From contig PBOR01000013.1 of assembly GCA_002724395.1 (NCBI GenBank), positions 11,684-75,683 on the forward strand: a stretch of 64,000 nt of DNA. The letters are read 5' to 3'. The DNA is from Rhodospirillaceae bacterium (GTDB lineage Bacteria > Pseudomonadota > Alphaproteobacteria > UBA8366). Each line of letters starts with the position of its first letter. Positions within the stretch are counted from its first letter, which is position 1. The notes under the pieces are model-generated. The model did no database searches, was not told the DNA's origin, and saw nothing but the letters and a program-made list of their open reading frames with translations. This document shows positions 57,332 to 64,000 of this stretch, piece after piece. A program made the translations under genes and the position numbers.

Positions 57332-57721
57332 ATGATAACAAAAAGGGAACGTTCGGTGCGCCAGCTGCGTGTTGGCGAGGAATTACGGCATATTCTCTCT
57401 GAAATTTTGGCGCGAGGTGATCTGCGTGATCCCGATTTAGTCGGCCGGTCCATCACCGTTTCGGAGGTGCGCGTTAGTCCCGACATGCGCAATGCGACCG
57501 CTTTTGTGCTACCGCTAGGTGGTGGTGAAGAGGATGCGGTTGTTACAGCACTCGGGCGGGCTGCGGCATATTTACGCAATGAGGTGGGGCGAAAATTGCA
57601 TTTAAAATATTTGCCGCAACTTAGTTTTCTTAGAGACACTTCATTTGATACAGCGCGGGACATCGATAAACTCTTGGCCGATCCCGCTGTTGTTCGCGAC
57701 CTAAGATCCCTAAAACAGTAA
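57332..57721 (+). CDS. rbfA: RbfA, 30S ribosome-binding factor
   Basis: RbfA assists late 30S maturation and cold adaptation. It has 129 aa. RQLRVGEELRHILSEILARG at the start and SEVRVSPDMRNATAFVLPLG in the centre are diagnostic. VGRKLHLKYLPQLSFLRDTS and the FDTARDIDKLL ending complete the KH-like domain. It follows infB after 60 bp and precedes truB. Confidence 0.96.
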   Translation: MITKRERSVRQLRVGEELRHILSEILARGDLRDPDLVGRSITVSEVRVSPDMRNATAFVLPLGGGEEDAVVTALGRAAAYLRNEVGRKLHLKYLPQLSFLRDTSFDTARDIDKLLADPAVVRDLRSLKQ

Positions 57722-57736
57722 ACCGGATTAGTAACA

Positions 57737-58666
57737 ATGGGACGGCGACACCGCAAGGGCGACCCAGTGCATGGTTGGTTTGTTGTCGATAAGCCGGAAG
57801 GTGTTACGTCGACGAGAACCGTTTCAATCTTAAAGAAGTTAAGCAATGCGCAAAAAGCGGGTCACGGCGGTACTTTAGACCCCTTGGCGACGGGAATATT
57901 GCCAATTGCTATGGGTGAGGCAACCAAGACAATTCCCTATATTATTGATAATACTAAAGAATATTAATTTACAGTGCGTTGGGGTGTCTCCACCTCAACA
58001 GATGATCGTGAGGGCAAAGTGGTCGCAACGTCGGACAAGCGCCCTGACCGAGCAATGATCGAGGGTGTTATATCGTCCTTTAAGGGCGTGATCGATCAGG
58101 TGCCGCCTTCATTTTCTGCTATTAAAGTCGCCGGCAAACGTGCCTATGACTTGGCCCGGAAGGGTGAAAACGTATTGCTTCCTGCGCGAGAAATAAAAAT
58201 CTACGACCTTTCCTTGGCCCAGATTATTGATGATGAGCAAGCAGTGTTTCATGTTGTATCCGGGGCGGGTGCTTATATGCGTTCGTTGGCGCGCGATTTG
58301 GCTGTTGCTCTTGGCACAGTAGGGCATTTGATAAGCTTGCGGCGTACGCGAGTGGGGCCGTTTTCGTTGTGTGACTCGATTTCACTGGACGAACTGCAGG
58401 GATTTGGGCACATTGCCGCCGTTTTAGAGTGCCTTTTGCCAATTGAGACCGCGCTGGACGACATCCCGGCACTGGCCTTAACTGGTACCGAAGCAAGCCA
58501 ACTGCGCCATGGCCAGCCGGTGGCTTTGTTTCGGAAAGGTGATCTCGAACGCGTAGCTGAATTGGGCATAGGGGACACGGTCCTAACAACGGATCGCGGG
58601 AAGCCTGTAGCTCTTGCGAAATACTGCGCGGGTGAGATTCGGCCTTTCAGGGTATTAAACCTTTAA
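57737..58666 (+). pseudogene. truB: truB, tRNA pseudouridine-55 synthase, interrupted by in-frame TAA
   Basis: The full gene is 930 nt and would encode a normal TruB but for TAA at 57965 (codon 77), between NTKEY and FTVRWGVSTSTDD. Family members continue TKEYxFTVRWG at this spot. The N-terminal part has [11 protein letters not shown] and the catalytic Asp48 in [13 protein letters not shown]. The C-terminal part has GAYMRSLARDLAVALGTVGH and the PUA-like end. A GTG 6 nt after the stop could restart translation. Either a real nonsense mutation (from GAA, AAA or CAA), a sequencing error, or a split enzyme; TruB is dispensable in E. coli. Confidence 0.85.
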
Positions 58667-58680
58667 AAAAGGAGTATGCG

Positions 58681-58950
58681 ATGTCGATTACGCCAGAACG
58701 TAAACAAGAACTTATTGAAGAGTACGCGACGAAGCCGGGCGATACGGGTTCGGCAGACGTACAAGTCGCGGTTTTGACCGAACGGATACAAAATCTGACT
58801 GAACATATGCAAACGCATAAGAAAGATTTCCATTCGCGCCGAGGTCTTTTGATGATGGTTGGTCAACGACGGCGGCTCCTGGATTATGTTAAGCGAAAAG
58901 ATGTTAAGCGCTACGAGTCGCTGATCAAGCGTCTCGAATTACGTCGCTGA
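58681..58950 (+). CDS. rpsO: Ribosomal protein uS15
   Basis: The 89-aa S15 protein of the 30S subunit, complete. It begins [20 protein letters not shown], then [40 protein letters not shown] and the family end [23 protein letters not shown] follows AAAAAAGGAG. It autoregulates in other bacteria. pnp follows at 190 bp. Confidence 0.99.
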   Translation: MSITPERKQELIEEYATKPGDTGSADVQVAVLTERIQNLTEHMQTHKKDFHSRRGLLMMVGQRRRLLDYVKRKDVKRYESLIKRLELRR

Positions 58951-59140
58951 GGAGTTAGCAACGACCCTCCTCATAGGTGTTTGACCGTCAGGTCCTCCAC
59001 CTTGTTCTGTTATCAATATGGACAGGTGCAGCGTAAATTGGGTCAAGGTCGGAATGAGTCTGACCTTTGTATTTTAAGGCCGTTGCAGGCCGCGCTATGG
59101 AAAATGGCATCGCGGCAGTTGGTATGTGAAGGAAATATCT

Positions 59141-61294
59141 ATGTTTAAGGTTACAAGAAAAGAAATCGAATGGGGCGGACGTCCTTTAGTATTGGAATCA
59201 GGAAAAATAGCGCGCCAGGCTGACGGGGCCATAATGGCGACTTACGGTGGAACTCAAGTGTTGTGTACGGCAGTTGCCGCTAAACAGCCGCGGGCGGGTG
59301 TAGATTTTTTCCCGCTAACTGTTAACTATCAAGAAAAAACATTTGCTGCCGGCAAGATTCCTGGCGGTTTTTTCAAGCGCGAAGGACGCCCGAGTGAGAA
59401 AGAAACTCTGACGTCACGCCTGATTGACCGTCCGATCCGGCCATTGTTTCCCGAGGGCTTTCGGAATGAAACCCAAATTGTCTGTACGGTTCTGGCTCAT
59501 GATATGGAAAATGATCCTGATGTGGTATCCCTTATTGGCGCTTCCGCGGCTCTGACAATCTCCGGGGTTCCGTTTTTTGGCCCGATTGGTGCGACGCGAG
59601 TTGGATACAAGAATGGGGAATATATCCTTAATCCACGTCAGGAGGAGCTGGAAGAGTCAGACCTAGATTTGGTTGTCGCTGGCACACGCGATGGTGTTTT
59701 GATGGTTGAGAGTCAAGCGAACGAACTTGATGAAGAGGTCATGTTGGGTTCTGTCGTATATGCTCATGAGCAAATTCAGCCGGTAATTGATATGATTATT
59801 AGGATGGCTGAAGGTTGTGCTAAAGACGCGTGGGATCTTCCTGCTGCGCCAGAAGGTCAAGACGATCTTCTGGAGGTGCTGAAAGATCGAGCTTAAAAAC
59901 CGTTGCGCGATGCATATACGATTACTGCTAAGCAGGAACGTATGGAAGCGGTTGGAGGTGTGAAGAGTGATCTCATGACCGCCCTTGCTGAAGAAGAAAA
60001 AGACGTTGATATGGCGGCATCACTTTTCAAAAAATTAGAAAAAGATGTTGTTCGCGGTAATATTCTTAAAACCGGCAAGCGCATCGATGGTCGTGATACA
60101 AGCACTGTGCGACCTATCGAGAGCGAAGTCGGAGTGTTGGATAGAAGCCATGGTTCAGCTTTGTTTACCCGCGGTGAAACTCAGGCCCTAGTGGTGACAA
60201 CACTTGGTACCGGACAGGATGAGCAGATTATCGACGCTATTGAAGGTGAGTATCGCCGTAACTTTATGCTCCATTATAACTTCCCGCCCTACTCGGTCGG
60301 TGAAGCGGGACGTATGGGTTCCCCAGGTCGCCGCGAAATTGGCCATGGTAAATTAGCTTGGCGCGCAATTCGTCCGTTGATGCCGGATCATGAGGATTTT
60401 CCTTATACAGTGCGAATTGTTTCGGAAGTGACAGAAAGTAACGGTTCGTCTTCCATGGCAACTGTTTGCGGTTCGTCCATGGCCTTAATGGATGCAGGTG
60501 TACCGTTAAAGCGCCCTTGCGCGGGTATTGCTATGGGATTGATCAAAGAGGAAGACGAATTTGCTGTTCTCTCTGACATTCTGGGAGATGAAGATCATCT
60601 TGGCGATATGGATTTTAAGGTTGCCGGTACTGAAGAAGGCGTCACTTCATTGCAAATGGATATTAAAATTACGTCTATTACTAAAGAAATCATGCAGATC
60701 GCATTAGCACAGGCTAAGGACGGTCGCATGCATATCTTAGGAGAAATGAAGGCAGCCATTAATTCGGCGCGCGAGGACGTAGCAAATAATGCGCCGCGTA
60801 TCATCACATTCCAGATCGCCCGAGAAAAAATTCGTGAAGTTATTGGCACGGGCGGCAAGGTTATTCGCGAAATTTGCGAGACCACAGGGGCGAAAGTCGA
60901 TATTGAAGATGACGGCACGATTAAAGTAGCATCTGTCGATACTGATGCTGGCCAAAAAGCTATTGATTGGATCCAGTCAATCGTGGCGGAGCCTGAAGTG
61001 GGTACGATTTACGAAGGTAAGGTAGTCAAAATTGTTGATTTTGGCGCTTTTGTTAACTTCCTAGGTAGTAAAGACGGTCTTGTCCATATTTCCGAATTGG
61101 CTAACGAACGCGTACCTTCTGTTGGAGATGTGGTTTCGGAGGGACAGACTGTGAAAGTTCTTGTTCTGGCTGTTGATGGCCGAGGGAAAGTGAAACTTTC
61201 CATGCGTGCAGTTGATCAGGAGTCAGGTGAAGAAATCCCCGTGGAAAGGAAAGAGCGCGAGCCTCGCCGAGATAGGGGACCACGTCGCGATTAG
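59141..61294 (+). pseudogene. pnp: pnp, polynucleotide phosphorylase, interrupted by in-frame TAA
   Basis: The full gene from ATG at 59141 would encode a 717-codon PNPase, the normal length, but TAA at 59894 (codon 252) cuts it between EVLKDRA and [15 protein letters not shown]. Before: the first RNase PH-like domain ([17 protein letters not shown]) and part of the helical linker. After: the linker end, the second RNase PH-like domain ([35 protein letters not shown]), KH ([20 protein letters not shown]) and S1 ([20 protein letters not shown]). A TTG at 59903 could restart. The break lies between the two RNase PH domains, so both halves are whole domains. Nonsense, error or a functional split all remain possible. 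Confidence 0.88.
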
Positions 61295-61321
61295 GGCTAT
61301 GCGGAATAAACTTCAGGGAAG

Positions 61322-61353
61322 CCTATCAGGTGTCTGAGTAGTCATCTGATAGG
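61322..61353. terminator. Bidirectional hairpin between pnp and fabI
   Basis: CCTATCAG (61322-61329) and CTGATAGG (61346-61353) form an 8-bp stem with a 16-nt loop between the convergent pnp and fabI ends. It lies over the last codons of fabI. There is no long T-run on either strand. Confidence 0.4.
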
Positions 61354-62132
61354 TTGACCATCCCAATTACGTTGTAGCCGGCATCTACATGATGGATTTC
61401 GCCGGTTACGCCATTGGAGAGATCCGACAGTAAATAGAGTGCGGCACCACTAACATCTTCGAGGCTGATATTGCGCCTCAGAGGTGCGTGTTCGCCTTGC
61501 CATTTGAAGACAGTCCGGGCGCTGGCAATTGCAGAACCTGCAAGAGTGCGCATTGGGCCCGCCGAAATTGCATTAACTCTTACGCCGACTCCGCCTAAAT
61601 CCACTGCGAGATAGCGGACACTGGCTTCAAGGGCTGCCTTTGCGACACCCATGACATTGTAATTAGGCATAACGCGTTTTGACCCGGAGTAAGTGAGTGT
61701 CAGCAGCCCGCCGCCTTTGTTTAATAGCGGGACGGCGCGTTGAGCGATAGCTGTAAAGGAGTAACAAGAGATATCCATCGTTGTTCGGAAGTTATCGCGG
61801 CTAGTATCGACATATTTTCCTTTGAGCTCCTCTTTGTCAGAGTAGGCGATAGCGTGCAGAATAAAATCAAGCTTCGACCACTTTTCTTCAAGCGTTGTAA
61901 ACACGGAATCCAAACTTCCAGTATCCGTTACGTCACACGGCAGAATGATATCCGACCCAACTGATTCTGCTAATGGGGTTACCCGTCGCGCAATCGCTTC
62001 TGATTGGTAGGTAAAGGCAAGATCAGCACCCGCATTGTGCAGTGCTTGGGCAATGCCCCAAGCGATTGAATGGTCGTTTGCGACGCCCATGATCAGCCCG
62101 CGTCGTTCAGCCATTATCTTGCCTGTGGTCAT
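61326..62132 (-). CDS. fabI: FabI, enoyl-ACP reductase (NADH)
   Basis: FabI performs the last reduction of each fatty-acid elongation cycle and is the triclosan target. It has 268 aa. RGLIMGVANDHSIAWGIAQA is the nucleotide-binding start; YSGSKRVMPNYNVMGVAKAA holds the Tyr-Lys catalytic pair; RVNAISAGPMRTLAGSAI is near the end. The ATG at 62132 is taken, with another at 62114. It is last of fabA-fabB-fabI. Confidence 0.97.
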   Translation of the reverse strand: MTTGKIMAERRGLIMGVANDHSIAWGIAQALHNAGADLAFTYQSEAIARRVTPLAESVGSDIILPCDVTDTGSLDSVFTTLEEKWSKLDFILHAIAYSDKEELKGKYVDTSRDNFRTTMDISCYSFTAIAQRAVPLLNKGGGLLTLTYSGSKRVMPNYNVMGVAKAALEASVRYLAVDLGGVGVRVNAISAGPMRTLAGSAIASARTVFKWQGEHAPLRRNISLEDVSGAALYLLSDLSNGVTGEIHHVDAGYNVIGMVNLSDDYSDT

Positions 62133-62202
62133 ACGTCAATACTTTCGCTTTGTTTCCGCGCGAGTGGAGGGACCTTCCCTCCCCCCAGGAAAATTGACTA
62201 TT

Positions 62203-63420
62203 TTATATGCCGTGGCGCTTAAAAACCAAAGTTGCGTTAGTACCGCCAAACCCAAAGCTATTGGAAACAATGCAATCAAGGTTTACATTGTCTTGACGGT
62301 TGCGCGCTATGGGCACGCCCTCAGCGCCAGGGTCTAACTTTTCGATGTTGGCAGAAGCTGATATAAATCGATTTTCCATCATAAGAACCGAATAAATTGC
62401 CTCGTGTACCCCGGTTGCACCTAACGAGTGGCCCGTCAAAGACTTGGTGGAACTGATCGTGGGCATATCATCGCCAAAGACTTCTTTAAGAGCTTCAATT
62501 TCTTTAATATCACCTACCGGGGTGGATGTACCGTGCACGTTGACGTAATCTACCGGCTCGCTAATTCCACCGATAGCAATTTTCATGCAGCGAACTGCCC
62601 CTTCGCCTGAAGGTTGCACCATATCAAAACCGTCCGATGTAGCACCATAGCCTACAACTTCTGCATAAATTGGTGCGCCGCGAGCTTTAGCGTGCTCAAG
62701 CTCTTCAAGAACAACGACGCCACCGCCGCCGGCAATGACGAAACCATCTCGGTTTACATCATAGGGGCGGCTGGCCTTTTGTGGCGTAGCATTATAACCA
62801 GCCGATAATGCTGGCATGGCATCGAACAAGGACGTCATCGTCCAGTCCAGCTCCTCTCCTCCACCAGCAAACATAATATCTTGTTTACCCCATTGGATGA
62901 GTTCTGCTGCATTGCCAATACAATGTGCGCTGGTGGCGCAGGCGGAGCTTATTGAATAGTTTACACCCTTGATGGCAAAAGGTGTTGCAAGGGTGGCAGA
63001 ATTAGTACTCGACATTGTTCTTGGCACCATGTAGGGGCCAATCCGCTTTGGGTTGCGTTCACGGGCGGTGTCCCAAGCGAGCAGCAAATTCTTGGTTGAG
63101 GGGCCACCAGAGCCCATAATCATTCCAGTCGTTTCATTTGAAACATCTGTTTCGCTTAAGCCCGCATCTGCAATGGCTTCTACCATTGCTATATAATTAT
63201 AGGCTGCCCCATCGCCCATAAAGCGTCGAATTTTTCGGTCTACATGGTCATCAATATTAATATTTACTGATCCGTGCACGTGGCTACGAAGCCCGCGCTC
63301 CTTATATTCTTCACAGAATTCTATGCCTGACTTCCCTTCTTTAAGAGAATTGAGCACTTCGCCTTTATTATTTCCTATGCTGGATACAATACCCAGGCCA
63401 GTGACTGCTACGCGTCGCAT
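62203..63420 (-). CDS. fabB: FabB, 3-oxoacyl-ACP synthase I
   Basis: FabB condenses the acyl chain with malonyl-ACP and is required for unsaturated fatty-acid elongation. It has 405 aa. The catalytic Cys is in [20 protein letters not shown], and the two His are in [20 protein letters not shown] and [20 protein letters not shown]. The end [15 protein letters not shown] is diagnostic. It follows fabA with a 21-bp gap. Confidence 0.97.
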   Translation of the reverse strand: MRRVAVTGLGIVSSIGNNKGEVLNSLKEGKSGIEFCEEYKERGLRSHVHGSVNINIDDHVDRKIRRFMGDGAAYNYIAMVEAIADAGLSETDVSNETTGMIMGSGGPSTKNLLLAWDTARERNPKRIGPYMVPRTMSSTNSATLATPFAIKGVNYSISSACATSAHCIGNAAELIQWGKQDIMFAGGGEELDWTMTSLFDAMPALSAGYNATPQKASRPYDVNRDGFVIAGGGGVVVLEELEHAKARGAPIYAEVVGYGATSDGFDMVQPSGEGAVRCMKIAIGGISEPVDYVNVHGTSTPVGDIKEIEALKEVFGDDMPTISSTKSLTGHSLGATGVHEAIYSVLMMENRFISASANIEKLDPGAEGVPIARNRQDNVNLDCIVSNSFGFGGTNATLVFKRHGI

Positions 63421-63441
63421 TTTGGGTTCCGCAAGCCTTCC

Positions 63442-63969
63442 TTAGGTTGATTCTTGTGGTGTGAACAGGCCAACCCGCATATCTTTGACTTCATAAATGG
63501 GCTTTCCATCGGCCTTAAGGACACCGTCGGCAATGCCCATTACCAATCGGCGCATGATGACGCGCTTCATATTAATATGGTAGGTGATTTTTTTAACGGT
63601 TTTGAGAACTTGACCAGAAAACTTAACTTCGCCTACACCTAAGGCCCGGCCTCTTCCTGGACCGTCTTTCCAGCCTAAAAAGAAACCAACAAGTTGCCAC
63701 ATGGCATCCAACCCTAGGCACCCAGGCATCACAGGGTCACCTTCAAAGTGGCAATTGAAAAACCACAAATCCGGCTTGATGTCCAATTCCGCAACAATTT
63801 CGCCTTTGCCGTAATTTCCACCATCATCTGAAATATGTGTTATCCGGTCGAACATCAGCATTGGTGGTAAAGGAAGCTGAGCGTTGCCAGGGCCAAATAG
63901 CCGTCCATGCCCGCAATCAAGCAAATCTTCCAAGCTGTAACTGTTTTGTTGTTTAAAAGCCAAGGCCAT
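63442..63969 (-). CDS. fabA: FabA, 3-hydroxydecanoyl-ACP dehydratase/isomerase
   Basis: FabA dehydrates 3-hydroxydecanoyl-ACP and isomerises the product to the cis-3 form, starting unsaturated fatty-acid synthesis. It has 175 aa. The active-site His is in [20 protein letters not shown] and the catalytic Asp in [12 protein letters not shown]. It is the first gene of the leftward fabA-fabB-fabI operon. The last 31 bp of the window upstream of its start hold only part of the promoter region. Confidence 0.97.
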   Translation of the reverse strand: MALAFKQQNSYSLEDLLDCGHGRLFGPGNAQLPLPPMLMFDRITHISDDGGNYGKGEIVAELDIKPDLWFFNCHFEGDPVMPGCLGLDAMWQLVGFFLGWKDGPGRGRALGVGEVKFSGQVLKTVKKITYHINMKRVIMRRLVMGIADGVLKADGKPIYEVKDMRVGLFTPQEST

Positions 63970-64000
63970 TTACCGATTTATTCACTGATCCAGCTTGATA

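Noticed and set aside
57965-59896. TAA reassigned to an amino acid to explain truB and pnp
   Set aside because: TAA ends many intact genes here at the expected family length, such as hisA, dnaK and glnD.
1-64000. tRNA, rRNA, CRISPR or mobile elements
   Set aside because: I scanned the gaps by eye and saw no cloverleaf, spaced direct repeats, transposase or terminal inverted repeats.

Overview
The window is a stretch of an alphaproteobacterial chromosome, most like Rhodospirillales or related marine lineages. GC is moderate (about half, judged by eye). The main support is gene order: rph-hrcA-grpE, dnaK-dnaJ-dapB, tsaB-rimI-mucR-fur, miaB-phoH-ybeY-corC-lnt-[XRE regulator]-metK-trmB-rimP-nusA-ylxR-infB-rbfA-truB-rpsO-pnp, and fabA-fabB-fabI are all typical alphaproteobacterial blocks. 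Almost everything is housekeeping. I see no phage, insertion sequence, CRISPR array, rRNA or tRNA.

Layout: 1-1.5 kb, end of a histidine operon (hisA, hisF, a decayed hisE, hinT). 1.5-6.5 kb, a NavAb-type voltage-gated sodium channel, a flagellin-like orphan, and a leftward cluster of gshB, a SirB1-like protein and a BON lipoprotein, followed by a shrunken yraN. 6.5-18 kb, rsmI, an LpoA-like lipoprotein, hemW-rdgB-rph, and the heat-shock set hrcA-grpE / dnaK-dnaJ with dapB. 18-26.7 kb, a transporter, DUF2244, nth, an OmlA-like lipoprotein, bactofilin, a CysZ-like protein, a PfkB kinase, an AmpG-like transporter and maeB. 27-36.7 kb, mutS, glnD, murJ, then two tandem GrdB-family genes with in-frame TGA. 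36.8-43.8 kb, trpS, nfu, a degenerate polysaccharide deacetylase, tsaB-rimI, mucR, fur and an ornithine-lipid pair olsB-olsA. 43.9-61.3 kb, the long miaB-to-pnp translation and RNA superoperon. 61.3-64 kb, the fabA-fabB-fabI unsaturated fatty-acid genes on the minus strand.

Two things stand out. First, the tandem GrdB-family genes (34247-36691) each read straight through one TGA, at the position where homologues carry a cysteine, in a UxxC motif. Each TGA is followed 18 nt later by a hairpin with a GUU loop. They are best read as a pair of paralogous selenoproteins of unknown substrate. Second, several core genes are decaying in place: hisE (internal deletion plus frameshift), yraN (internal deletion), an XRE regulator upstream of metK (five in-frame stops in an otherwise gapless alignment), and truB and pnp, each cut by one in-frame TAA. 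A polysaccharide deacetylase that keeps its frame has also lost its catalytic and metal residues. The fossils are read from the sequence against remembered family consensus; none was tested by a database search.
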